Shown one piece after another: positions 13,801 through 19,742 of a DNA stretch of 64,000 nt (within the stretch, counting starts at the first letter, position 1; each line of letters starts with the position of its first letter). The stretch is from Trileptium ribeirensis (Eukaryota > Nematoda > Enoplea > Enoplida > Thoracostomopsidae). The notes under the pieces were generated by a model. The model was given only the letters and a program-made list of their open reading frames with translations. It was not told the origin of the DNA and did not search any database. Location of the stretch: assembly GCA_030248225.1 (NCBI GenBank), contig JASANE010007305.1, positions 62,001 through 126,000 of the forward strand, given 5' to 3'. A program made the translations under genes and the position numbers.

Positions 13801-16770
13801 AGAATAGAAATGCGAGCTCATTACTTCGAGCTAGCTCAGGACACCAAAATATTATATATGCATCCGTTACAGCCAGGTGACATAAATTACAAACTGTGCG
13901 TCCCAATTACACTAGTACAACAGGTACTCAAACACGAACATAACACCTTATATGGAGGACATCCTGGCCGCGATCGGCTACTAGCAAAATTAAAGCAATT
14001 TTACTACTGGAAGGGTATGTCGGAGCACGCACAACAATGGATCAGGCGATGCACTCTATGTCAATCCGCAAAGGACCCAATTGCTCGAATAACCACCGGA
14101 TTGGGTAGGGTTCCGTTGGCAAATCAACCAATGTATCGTGTATTCGTAGACATACTCGATATTCAAGTTCGGTCGCAAGCGGGTAACCGCTATGTTATTG
14201 CATTCATCGACCAATTCACAAAATTCGCAATAGCAGTGGCAATAAGACACCAGGATGCACACACAGCCGCACACATATTTTTATACGAGGTAGTCAACAA
14301 GTACGGAGCTCCCAAGGAGCTATATTCCGACAGAGGAGGTGCTTTCACCGCACACATGTTTGAAAACCTGTGTCAAGAAATGCATATATTTCGGCACATG
14401 AGTTTAGCTTATCACCCTCAGGCAAACGGTGAAATTGAGAGGTTTAATAGGACACTATTATATTTACTGCGAGTAAGTGTGCCACAAAATGATCATCACT
14501 CCTGGGATGTATCATTACCATTTTGCATCATGGCTTATAATTCATCGGTACACACCGCAACAAAATATCCACCATTTTTGTTAATGCATGGGTTCTATCC
14601 CAGATTGCCCGGAGAATATGATACGCATAGCGCAGCTACAGGATACACCGGAGCACATTCTTACAGGGCCAACGCACAGCGCTGGATGGCTTCTATTAGG
14701 GAACGCGCATACCAATCAATGAGAGCCGCGCAAGAGATAAATCAGCTAAGATACAATCGACGCACTCGCGAACCACGCTATCAAACAGGTGAGTTAGTTT
14801 GGGTCTATAGGCACGATACTACACCAGGAACATCTAGGAAACTTACACCTCGTTGGTGTGGACCGTACAAGATACTAAGGATCACTCCGCCATGCATGAG
14901 TGTGAGAATGCATTCCAACCCGGAAGGCATGGAACATGTCGTACACATTAATAGGACAAAACCATGTTTTAGGGCATTAGATCCAGTACCAAACGTAGGA
15001 GACTGGTTAGGTCAAGTACACGCTTCCGTACTAGAAAGAGGTTTAAGTGAACCAACTCAACGAATTATCGCTGATAGGGACTTCGTTACTGAAATAGAAC
15101 CTGTAGATGAAGTAGCAGTGCGCACTGTAAGAACAGCAGTCAGTGATAGCTCCGACACCGAGAGTATAGAAATGGGTGACCCTAACGATCCTAACCTATA
15201 TCGCCGGACATACGCCGAGATTGAGGCAGAACAAGCAGCAATGGAACACATTGAGTATCGAACGGACGACTACGAGCCGCAAAATCCACGGACGGTCAGG
15301 AATCGGATTCCTCTGACTGATCCAGATAGGGAAATAGAACCATCTTGGCCGCCAATATCGCAGGAACAGGTTACTAGCCGAGAGGCCTTTTCATACATAC
15401 CAGAACCTGGTAGCCGAGACACACAGGTAGAATACGGACGACACACCGTACCGGTAACAACGATGGAAAGGATAGTAGCTACCAGTGAGGAGGTTCCTTT
15501 CGGAGTACCGACCGTAGGTGTAGGCATACTTGAAGGACAACACTTCTATCCCGCGGATATTACGCTGTCTACTACACCTCGAGGAGCTTCAGGAGGAATT
15601 GTCGTACCTGGTCCATACACTTCAGGAGACCTACGCTATGCAATCATGCTCGCTGCTCAGGACCATCCATTATTTCAATCACGACCAGCTGAACATATTA
15701 TGGCATCACGACTGCGAGTACCAATGGAGATGTCAACTCAAACTGTAGGAGACTATACGACAATACGCCCTTATAGCGCTCCACCAGCAGCTGCCGACAG
15801 ACCCATGTCTCCCCATCAATACGTTTTTCGCGAAGTGGCCTTTACACAGCCACCAGGGTCACCAATGTCCAGCTATTTATCGGAGACATCGGGTGAAGGT
15901 ACCTCAGTTGACGTGAGAGCAGCTGAAGCGGACGACGAACTAACCAGCCAGACATCGCAGGACCCCTCCTCAGCTGAAAGACGCGGTCACGCAGGACAGG
16001 AGACGTCCAGTGGTAGTTCTAGGACACCCACTACGCAACCAGGAACATCCGACTCACTAAGTGAATTCACGCCTGCGGAATCAAGTAGTGAACCACCTGC
16101 CCACCGAATGGGGATCGTGCATGCTGTAACATTAGGTACCCCTCCCCACGCACGAGCATCGGCAGAAGAACGAGGAAAGGCACTTGTTGGACGGGTCACA
16201 CAACAGAAACGAGTCACGCCAGCACGAGGAAGTTCCACCATACAGCCTGGTACGGTTGACCAACCAGGACCATCCTCGGTAACCATCACTGAGCTGGCAC
16301 ATTCCACTGCTGCTGTTACCACCTCCTCAGGAATAATACGCCTCGGTACGACTCATGCAACGGTCCCAACCAGGCATTTATTACATCGCCAGGCCAGGGA
16401 TCGGGTCTTTCGGCCATACGGCGCAGCATCAGACGAAGAGGTAGGAGACGCTCTGCGTAGATCCAGACGTGTAACTTTCCAGGAACCCGAAACGACCGTC
16501 ATTGAAGCGGCAGGAACGTCGACTAGGCTAGCCTCTACTACACGCACACACTCCACCACTGTTACCACTTCAATGACCAGCGCACCAACACCAACCCCAC
16601 AACCGCTTTTAACGAGAGGACGCCCTCCGGGTGGAACCCAGCTACCAACCACTTTCCCGCGATACCCTTCTAGCCAGGAATTACACCCCGCAGCTTGGCG
16701 ACGACGAACACCCCGACCACCACCCCATGAAGAATCCGACTCGGACGATCCAGACCTACGGGTGGACTAA
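3826..16770 (+). CDS. Gag-Env-Pol single polyprotein, 4314 aa
   Basis: One frame runs 12.9 kb from an ATG in favourable context (AAAAATGT) to TAA. Domains by residue: Gag core ~60-205; CCHC knuckle ~323-336; repetitive linker ~340-1150; unknown globular block ~1180-1530; acidic linker; Env-like glycoprotein ~1642-2240; aspartic protease with DTGAD at 2366-2370; RT with YIDD at 2824-2827; RNase H with TDAS at 2972-2975; Pro/Thr-rich spacer ~3105-3245; integrase with HHCC finger (~3370-3420) and catalytic D3442, D3502, E3538; GPY/F motif; then a ~590-residue Ser/Thr/Pro-rich tail. Gag and Pol are normally in one or two ORFs and Env, when present, is downstream of Pol. No stop codon or frameshift separates the domains here, so maturation must rely on proteolysis or on spliced mRNAs. 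Intact catalytic motifs suggest recent activity or selection. Confidence 0.95.
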   Translation: MSLPASANRTPISGTSTTNVGGGTTTTAGSTNGPSPTVSGDPLVAILQQLMERTTTTAPIIQVGDIPRFSGADGQDFEAWLATYDNLTDANGWTLEQKLICFPTVLKGEALKIYESFPDCQKQTYEALCYNMGFMYSSSQRDEDALITLRMRIQGERESVAMYGLDLQNLVDKAFPEVEGEQRDALLQKFLRQGLRKELKSCVIGKTYPSFKHMMDKLKYKEDAIIASQKDIIGVPVRKSSRSKTVNYMTQGGENNQLVDQIREALDENKRTAAGSDATIARLIDLLDKRTEQHQLNAMMQNNGAPQIGANAIPPATPVGNQCFRCGYLGHFARECPYFRMDIYDPLQNEYTRLATRAAPNYAYGAPPPPAIEYARPPPQYNNRPRYRVVEPRGGARYSRRDDWNNTANQRGYTGYGQQGYYRPEPANYNTYGNGGQTEYYNRSRGRSANGYNQRNNGYNPTYDRRYAAPPQPLSAEAAPFRPRTPSNGWNNANQLGAVPRNRPAQAPIHNNERVDRRNAGVMSVTKAVDPELAHRLDVMRHEMSTLEERAGAGLGTRSAQVNLMVTEDEAMQEQNNLNFESEQEYPDEIEAEPSTYQVNSLQTSKDTSREWSQAIRSRSGIEPKQTYEEGTLAYGEYNYSEVQSNTELTRRSALLFPTPGAQGVTRDLVNTGWPTNLFVYPDRKSARGDEEYRDTEQRSERGGGTENLMEPNDPDVPSEKYGRWPFGLRGPINRASVSSNDPNAGTCNPSQAAAHRMEPKNLMDGEPNGMEPRETPFGLRGPINRGRVSGNGSNAGTVQPGEATFCRLIQNYICEAEPEEPAEELANLMEPNGLADTENLMEPSGWNGLPRNREPKELSELNLADASNLTKLTSTNLGRPCEAPVAFQPTGEDRKGHWSGAMETFGTRVSPIVLTPFKIRKRICTPSIFRGRGRPLVDTGQVQGRRREVSCPGCPSSVQNYNLCVGSNSNRVRSLSVEAVGSDQVGGRGYRLSLRSSFNRQVRMCVFESESARTDTTGMCVEPGVETVQHVSETGLGLHGDNAEPSAENITNLEHHNNRAGINETMELDDNITEPNDIDGEPSNLKEDYTNKEGPVVTRESSKIVVITPMVNNIAQRANGTENQRLESNTEIVVCQLSTEGAHALGISSTGSSVDLTTIIEQALKSPESLGKVDTLRQVGLDTAINDTDTNLVAFKYKLDHRNTRTYKQQILDIILRKLHALDSSSETVEPLILQELPEEERLLLLGPDSEFVPAVKPECHGKFPHYILALPKLRFGEDRMPVKTLFYRRVIAVSERICHAHQLLRARVAGTARVDRRRDAAVLSGLLGFASPFLHTMPGIHVSSSMLKHLEGLLEIVARVINAMNITQAITEVYRSQIPILQTCIVCEERHNPNFMPREECAFITYHGEWDYTGNLSADYGIIRRNGTVSIRPSSTQGLHSVYELIAYREANLEFLETIISAPYLLDHLVTEFDETGPKVPVQSLHRIVYAIMANALFIDLDSKPKREELLYLRLLWLRKPAQNLWQNDPMDGMDLVPDMDHDADVTFIDEEELESELSAILSDASGDEFNAPAIDSLDPDDLISELSFSVDTEPASNGHDNADKSGRASPIGSVRSSSNGLGQCIEAAVGLLNKGTKLMGTLLILLILHYLGQTHAIATPFSDQVARLGAMVNQQVGTLIEPQGLVITASQSTFLPIILRLSLDGLQPSRQATGMAWCVYTPRGKPCLGNCCPNPNCTTMPDLQQKVQELERELRSTYQGVLDTSYYMALMREYCEANSHLCEEPKVRKKRFLAALAGAAGVVTGFLGVGVAFTNAVHLKDLNKQVLALSKEMRNTYNVAYGNSRAIMKLTHANEELYSFLHHEMQEVVTMIDQVRCQEQRYVTEVHRELVNHMFRTSLRSSVDAVMEAMMSGQLSPKVVDASTLKNLFQKNSQIAQTILIREPALAYQFGQIYPVHIDLGSFKFAFILRVPLVTSDDVRPYFRIYNVGWNVPERSAHMKLPLPDYATRIERARYEVLKLHACNTRPGIAFCEIHALATDHTSRCLDWIIMGEDAPEEARQLCKNSALVGPMANHTDVYTTAQGVLIRTAERKAVVSKKKHLSHVTRGETINIADNGVLWLSHNNYTQLVVGPLMLASTLDAQEVTIHIGPNITVHDFPDIPLKPIAWSSLEHAKATNLQVQQIADEQLKKVIDFPYITTTGVAPYLWILIVLAIAGIGAVIYFRKKAGFCPKCIMGRLQRWWQQRPCAREELRRPELHIKTDNEYGTTNTPRPTVSAPAASTEHLELRTMSPRRSARLNATTEDESVVLVEPTELFAVSEKSQRRGHRTVAYHRQVNAMHHMDAPLLINAFVYRTPVLTLIDTGADVSIVSQYLVNKLGLQPQPDDSTRIVSATKQELALDGSISVPLSIGSIKVQTEFFVTKTAPYHCIIGTNFMSQLPKCIINFKERCLEIAVDEEEAKIPFAGLERYDPPLIAVMCRKLTTIEPNTETFINAIPEIAETGVGPALFVPAPEMIDIAMAHALVLRSQRTIPIAVINFGNTPVTIYAGQTIGHLEVMMNPNVQFLKDTNKNLIRYEEHKPAKQLNNITAHPERIIQHIEAGKRSIDHERAQTVLSKIDFDKTLLSPFELKQLKTAIAENADVFSTHDFDLGRYTEHRHRIETGDAKPIKQAPYRLAHSLREPLREELNSMLDAGLISPSSSPWGSPIVYVTKSDGSLRLCVDFRKVNTVAEQDAYPLPRIDDILGCLRNTKLMSSLDLNKGFWQLELDPETKDKTSFVTVHGQYEYNVLPFGLNSSPGAFQRCMSMILKGLEWEKCLIYIDDILVFSPTFEDHLADLIKVFDRFRKANLKLKPSKCHFGRGSLKYLGHIISTEGVKPDPEKAIAIEEFKRPETLKQLQSFLGLVGYYHKFIPNYSDICEPLNELKRKDAVFKWTPKCEDAFKKLKQALLDEPVLTHPDFTQPFILQTDASGYAMGAVLSQKTKQGLKPIAYASKALLDYQRRYPAIEAEALAIRWAALHFKHYLVGHKFHVETDHKPLKALFDKPPRNSRLSQWRSELLLEFGGFEILYRPGKENGNADALSRDPRYDPHINEETGDTYEILMMGRGRPTGPRPPTTCAAWDQSHLPYPVRTVTPLAPGAPTAIIGSPIAPPGQPNPEAIPSQLVPDTQITTVPPATLTQQAATLSAIPIRMDPGGTPAMPVHTTTISGSGVGPQARGSKRPHRPESETVGLRATTLPTEQEFDRLMKLMMHYETEILPTVRIEDAQDTHENIYLPFFSDLPDFNLVRLLPYIQRNDPELGPIWWYLYNKTRPKAELGALRIEMRAHYFELAQDTKILYMHPLQPGDINYKLCVPITLVQQVLKHEHNTLYGGHPGRDRLLAKLKQFYYWKGMSEHAQQWIRRCTLCQSAKDPIARITTGLGRVPLANQPMYRVFVDILDIQVRSQAGNRYVIAFIDQFTKFAIAVAIRHQDAHTAAHIFLYEVVNKYGAPKELYSDRGGAFTAHMFENLCQEMHIFRHMSLAYHPQANGEIERFNRTLLYLLRVSVPQNDHHSWDVSLPFCIMAYNSSVHTATKYPPFLLMHGFYPRLPGEYDTHSAATGYTGAHSYRANAQRWMASIRERAYQSMRAAQEINQLRYNRRTREPRYQTGELVWVYRHDTTPGTSRKLTPRWCGPYKILRITPPCMSVRMHSNPEGMEHVVHINRTKPCFRALDPVPNVGDWLGQVHASVLERGLSEPTQRIIADRDFVTEIEPVDEVAVRTVRTAVSDSSDTESIEMGDPNDPNLYRRTYAEIEAEQAAMEHIEYRTDDYEPQNPRTVRNRIPLTDPDREIEPSWPPISQEQVTSREAFSYIPEPGSRDTQVEYGRHTVPVTTMERIVATSEEVPFGVPTVGVGILEGQHFYPADITLSTTPRGASGGIVVPGPYTSGDLRYAIMLAAQDHPLFQSRPAEHIMASRLRVPMEMSTQTVGDYTTIRPYSAPPAAADRPMSPHQYVFREVAFTQPPGSPMSSYLSETSGEGTSVDVRAAEADDELTSQTSQDPSSAERRGHAGQETSSGSSRTPTTQPGTSDSLSEFTPAESSSEPPAHRMGIVHAVTLGTPPHARASAEERGKALVGRVTQQKRVTPARGSSTIQPGTVDQPGPSSVTITELAHSTAAVTTSSGIIRLGTTHATVPTRHLLHRQARDRVFRPYGAASDEEVGDALRRSRRVTFQEPETTVIEAAGTSTRLASTTRTHSTTVTTSMTSAPTPTPQPLLTRGRPPGGTQLPTTFPRYPSSQELHPAAWRRRTPRPPPHEESDSDDPDLRVD
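5930..6730 (+). repeat. Repetitive linker between Gag and Env (three repeat types)
   Basis: A short motif around AACCTAATGG recurs many times between 5948 and 6440 and encodes variants of ENLMEPN. A longer unit starting CCGTTCGGACTTCGGG at 6001 recurs at 6154, 153 bp later and in the same frame (FGLRGPINR). A third pair starts with CCGGGGAAGACCG at 6497 and 6621, 124 bp apart, so its two copies are read in different frames. The linker therefore seems tolerant of sequence change and is probably disordered. Confidence 0.85.
7370..8420 (+). other. Unrecognised globular domain in the polyprotein
   Basis: Residues about 1180-1530 differ from their flanks: balanced composition, regular hydrophobic spacing, predicted helices and a Cys-rich segment (CIVCEERHN, nt ~7980-8010). 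I do not recognise a family. It is followed by a strongly acidic linker (nt ~8420-8620) and then the Env signal peptide. It could be a capsid-associated domain, part of a larger Env precursor, or a captured host domain. Confidence 0.5.
8749..10560 (+). other. Env-like class I fusion glycoprotein domain inside the polyprotein
   Basis: An in-frame ATG at 8749 (residue 1642) starts a signal-peptide-like segment, MGTLLILLILHYLGQTHA. A Cys-rich stretch (CLGNCCPNPNC) and a furin-type site RKKR at residues 1791-1794 follow. Directly after the site is a Gly/Ala-rich hydrophobic segment typical of a fusion peptide, then heptad-like helices and a block (PLV....YFRIYNV....P) resembling gypsy Env and baculovirus F proteins. 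A transmembrane segment lies at about residues 2207-2229 (nt ~10441-10510), followed by basic residues. The surface part is short (~130 aa). The class is inferred from the order of motifs; the closest family was not tested. There is no stop codon before the protease. The topology would place both Gag and Pol in the cytosol and Env in the lumen. Confidence 0.8.
10840..13110 (+). other. Protease, reverse transcriptase and RNase H domains
   Basis: The retropepsin-like protease has LIDTGADVSIV (DTGAD at nt 10921) and a later IIGTNF. RT spans about nt 11750-12460 with PYR, LRLCVDFRKVN, LPFGL and the catalytic YIDD at 12295-12306. RNase H follows (nt ~12640-13090) with TDAS, an E in EAEALAI and the second-half motif TDHKPL. 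All key residues are present. These domains process the polyprotein, copy RNA to cDNA and remove the RNA strand. Confidence 0.95.
13900..14980 (+). other. Integrase domain with GPY/F motif
   Basis: The N-terminal HHCC finger reads H-x6-H then CTLC (nt ~13930-14070). The catalytic triad is D3442 (nt 14149), D3502 (nt 14329) and the second Glu of NGEIERF, residue 3538, giving D-x35-E. A RWCGPYKI motif near nt 14850 is the GPY/F module of Ty3/gypsy integrases. No chromodomain is seen after it. The catalytic set is complete. Confidence 0.93.
15000..16770 (+). other. C-terminal tail of polyprotein, low complexity
   Basis: About 590 residues beyond integrase are rich in Ser, Thr, Pro and acidic residues, with no recognised motif and no membrane segment. 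The tail is far longer than usual for gypsy integrases. It could be a disordered tether or chromatin-targeting region; this is inference. Confidence 0.6.
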
Positions 16771-16892
16771 GCCTATATTCGCACGTACCCCAACCCAAAC
16801 AAACACAACAAGCCAACATAAGGGGGGTAGAAGAGGGGATTAAGAGTACACCTACAGATAAATAAGACTATCTTTACACTCAGGCTTATTTC

Positions 16893-16908
16893 GATATACA
16901 CATTATAG
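16893..16908 (+). promoter_or_regulatory. Splice-acceptor-like site abutting the second ORF start
   Basis: A pyrimidine/AT-rich stretch ends in TTATAG directly before ATG at 16909. With the same layout before the third ORF it suggests these ORFs are translated from spliced (or trans-spliced) mRNAs. Not proven by sequence alone. Confidence 0.45.
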
Positions 16909-18147
16909 ATGCGACGAAGCTACAGTGCCACCGACGTCCAGACGCCAACGCTACCAACAGGCGTGCGGCACGTACCGATGGTTTGCGGCGGCGGCATCTA
17001 TCCCACGATGCCTCTTTACCAAGCTCCTCCGGGATCTCACGGAGAGAACTTCGCTGCTAAAGGGACTCGTCGGCCGATGCTCGCCAACGAGACACTGACG
17101 CTCGACAAATTCGAGCACAACGGGCGGCGTTTGTCCAGCGTGTCTGAGCATTTCCATCTCAGCGTCCTGGACCTGCTGGGCTACAACAACGCCGCGAAGG
17201 AGTTGGGCGAGGCAGACATTAGTCCGACGGAACTACAGCTCCACAGCATAGCGCTCCACCGTCGACTGCCAATAAAGCGGCGCCACATGCTGAAGTCATA
17301 CTACCCGCATGTCATGCGGCCGATACTGTTGGCGAAGTTCAGCATGCCCGACTATGCGGAGGAGCTGAATTCTACCGGGGAGCGGCATCTGTACAATGCC
17401 TCACTCGACGATTTTTGGGGAACGGGCGCATTCCATATTGACTGTTGCTGCGGCCGCACGTTCCATAACGTGACCGGCCGCCTGCTCGAAGAAATTCGAG
17501 CCTATCACCGAGACGGCCTCGTGCGCTGGCCCAAAGTCATCGTCGTGGGCGACGAGCAAGCGTTGCCCCTACTCAACGCCGCCGACCAACACAACTGGTT
17601 GGTATTCGCATGGCCACGTATGGAGATGGCCGACCTAATCCAGTGGGCCAACGCGTTTATCACGCCCCAGACGGACTGTGTCATCGTCCTGGGCGGATAC
17701 GGCAAATTATGGCGGGACGACAACACCGTCTTTTCGCCTAGTGCGTTTACCAAACGCATCAAGCGAAAGCTGGAAGTGCTTGAGCGGCGACTCCGGGAAG
17801 ACGCAGCCGTTTACATCGCTCCGCCGCCCCCGCAATGGAACGCACTCAACTACACGAGTGAGGCCTGGGCGACGGAGCTGCGCAATCGGAAACTGCGTCT
17901 CACTGCGGACCATCAAGCACTCCGCAACGTCATCATGCCCGCATGGTCGGCACCATTAACGGCACCCGAAGCCTGGGATACGGTCGGACCGTTCAACCGG
18001 GGTGAGGATCGCCAACGGTGGACCGAACCGGTGGTAGCGCCCGCTTACCATCACGAACTGGTCAATTGGGTGGGCCATTACGTTCGCTGTACTGGACTTT
18101 TTCGCCTCGGCGAACAACGCGGAGCCAGCAACGAAGAAGAAGAGTAG
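16909..18147 (+). CDS. NADAR domain fused to SGNH-like domain, 412 aa (copy A)
   Basis: Residues ~62-200 match the NADAR (YbiA/DUF1768) layout: FEHNG then SVSEHFHL (E80, H81), MRPILLAKF (136-144), DDFWGTG (167-173) and NVTGRLLEEIR (187-197). NADAR proteins act on ADP-ribose-linked substrates, and some remove ADP-ribose from guanine. Residues ~205-360 look like an SGNH-hydrolase fold: VVGDE (212-216) at block I, CVIVLGGYG (257-265) near block III. The catalytic Ser of GDS is Glu here, so esterase activity is doubtful. The Gln that usually ends the E-H-x-x-Q motif is Leu84. An insertion with three Cys (179-181) lies between the two NADAR motifs. It starts 138 bp after the polyprotein stop on the same strand and is paralogous to the next ORF. 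Role in the element is unknown. Confidence 0.85.
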   Translation: MRRSYSATDVQTPTLPTGVRHVPMVCGGGIYPTMPLYQAPPGSHGENFAAKGTRRPMLANETLTLDKFEHNGRRLSSVSEHFHLSVLDLLGYNNAAKELGEADISPTELQLHSIALHRRLPIKRRHMLKSYYPHVMRPILLAKFSMPDYAEELNSTGERHLYNASLDDFWGTGAFHIDCCCGRTFHNVTGRLLEEIRAYHRDGLVRWPKVIVVGDEQALPLLNAADQHNWLVFAWPRMEMADLIQWANAFITPQTDCVIVLGGYGKLWRDDNTVFSPSAFTKRIKRKLEVLERRLREDAAVYIAPPPPQWNALNYTSEAWATELRNRKLRLTADHQALRNVIMPAWSAPLTAPEAWDTVGPFNRGEDRQRWTEPVVAPAYHHELVNWVGHYVRCTGLFRLGEQRGASNEEEE

Positions 18148-18392
18148 GACTAGAGGGGAAACATACTTGCACGTAGGTACCTCCAGCCAAAAGAAAGCAG
18201 GTGATTAGCGAGAAATCCTGAAACACCCTAGAGCAATAGAAACCGTAATCCTTTAGGGCATAAGGAATTCCGTCTGCGGACGCGCGCGAGAAATCAGGAG
18301 CGGAGGTAGAAATCACGCAGCTATTTTATCTTGTTGCACTAGGTATGCAAAACACAAACTGACTATTGCGAAACGGGACAAAACCTATAAAG

Positions 18393-18407
18393 GTTATATT
18401 ATTACAG
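18393..18407 (+). promoter_or_regulatory. Splice-acceptor-like site abutting the third ORF start
   Basis: TTATATTATTACAG ends at 18407 and is followed at once by ATGGAC at 18408. This repeats the layout at 16908/16909 and also argues that the ATG, not an upstream TTG at 18366, is the start codon. Confidence 0.5.
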
Positions 18408-19742
18408 ATGGACAACAGCGTTCGGCAACGCGAAGACAACAAACAGGACGACTGCAGCGTTCGGCGACGCAGCGACAGTCAACTGGACCAAAGCGTTCGG
18501 CAACGCAACGTCAATGACATCAGGCGCTCCGAAGGCGGTCCGGCCCGACGATTGTCAGCAGCCGGACCATACGCTCCGCCCGAAGCAACTACCTACCGCC
18601 TACCCATCATCCCAACGTACCATGTCGACCTGACGAAGCCGTACGTTCCTTTCCTGTCGCACGGTACCGAATGGCCGGAGCTGTCCAACATGCACGAAGC
18701 CCCGACGCCATTCCACCACGACGGTACTACAGCTCCAACCGTCGAACAGCACTATCAGGTCAGAGTGCTCCTCGTACTTGGCCTGATGGAAGCGGCCAAG
18801 GAACTTATGGACATGGTAGGCACGCCGCAGCAAATCAAAGCAAGAGCACGGGCGCTCAAGGACGAACTAGTTGACAATATCACCAGCGCCCGGCTCAAAC
18901 CATTGCTGGAACACATAATGCGGCCCATATTGCTCCGCAAGTTCAGTATTCCCAGCTACGCGCGGATACTGCACCTAACGGGCACCCGACCGCTCCTGGA
19001 GGTAACCACCGATACCTTCTGGGGTATCGGACGCACACTTCAGCAATTGCGGCAAGGCGAGCAACCCAGGCATTGCCACAATGTCATGGGGCGGCTTTTA
19101 GAGGAGGTGCGCGAATACCTCACCTCCGGATGCGCTAGCTGGCCGCACGTGATCATCATGGGTGACGCACTTCCACTGCCATTGCTAGAGTTAGCCAACG
19201 ACAATAAATGGCTGATCTGCGCATGGCCTGGCACCACGCTGATCCGCATGATCCAACTTGCCAGCGCCGTCCTGACGCCGCTAACCAAATGCGTTATTTT
19301 ACTTGGAGGCTACCAGTACATTTATCGGGAGGCGCAACCGGAGCAGCTCCATGCGACCAACCCAAATGCAGCCTTCAAGAAGATTAAACGCCATTTGGGG
19401 ATGCTCTCGCGGCGGGTACCAGCACGCGCACCCATTGTAGTCGCACCGCCGATACCCCGTTGGGCCGCGACTAACCAAGATGCAATGTCTTGGACGGCCG
19501 AGTTTAAACGCATCGTCGCCAACCATCGGCAACAGCACGACGCATTCCATAACGTCTACTTCCCGAATTGGCCTGTCGCCTTTAATACCGCAGACGCATG
19601 GGAGCGAGACGAACCACACATGGAATGGCAGGAGCGCCCACAGTTCGAGGAGCCAATGGTCTCCAGGTACTGCCTGCGTAATTTGCGGGAGTGGGTTAGC
19701 CAATTGGTGCGCGATGCCGAACTCGGGCGTTTAACGCGGTAG
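18408..19742 (+). CDS. NADAR domain fused to SGNH-like domain, 444 aa (copy B)
   Basis: The ATG at 18408 is chosen over an upstream in-frame TTG because of its context. The N-terminus carries three ~13-residue repeats (SVRQRED, SVRRRSD, SVRQRNV). NADAR residues ~80-240: FLSHG...ELSNMHEA, FHHDGTTAPTVEQHYQ with E113 and Q117, MRPILLRKF, TDTFWGIG (201-208) and NVMGRLLEEVR (225-235). This copy keeps the family's E-x-x-x-Q pattern better than copy A. The second half repeats the SGNH-like layout with MGDA (251-254) and CVILLGGYQ (295-303), again without the Ser nucleophile. Similarity to copy A runs over almost the whole length (shared MRPILL-KFS, W-P, VI-GD, LGGY, KRIKR/KKIKR, PPIPRW/PPPPQW). It begins 260 bp after copy A ends. 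Tandem duplication followed by divergence is the simplest history. Confidence 0.87.
   Translation: MDNSVRQREDNKQDDCSVRRRSDSQLDQSVRQRNVNDIRRSEGGPARRLSAAGPYAPPEATTYRLPIIPTYHVDLTKPYVPFLSHGTEWPELSNMHEAPTPFHHDGTTAPTVEQHYQVRVLLVLGLMEAAKELMDMVGTPQQIKARARALKDELVDNITSARLKPLLEHIMRPILLRKFSIPSYARILHLTGTRPLLEVTTDTFWGIGRTLQQLRQGEQPRHCHNVMGRLLEEVREYLTSGCASWPHVIIMGDALPLPLLELANDNKWLICAWPGTTLIRMIQLASAVLTPLTKCVILLGGYQYIYREAQPEQLHATNPNAAFKKIKRHLGMLSRRVPARAPIVVAPPIPRWAATNQDAMSWTAEFKRIVANHRQQHDAFHNVYFPNWPVAFNTADAWERDEPHMEWQERPQFEEPMVSRYCLRNLREWVSQLVRDAELGRLTR

Noticed and set aside
18366..18407. Upstream TTG start for the third retroelement ORF
   Set aside because: TTG is unlikely in an animal context, and ATG at 18408 directly follows an acceptor-like AG.
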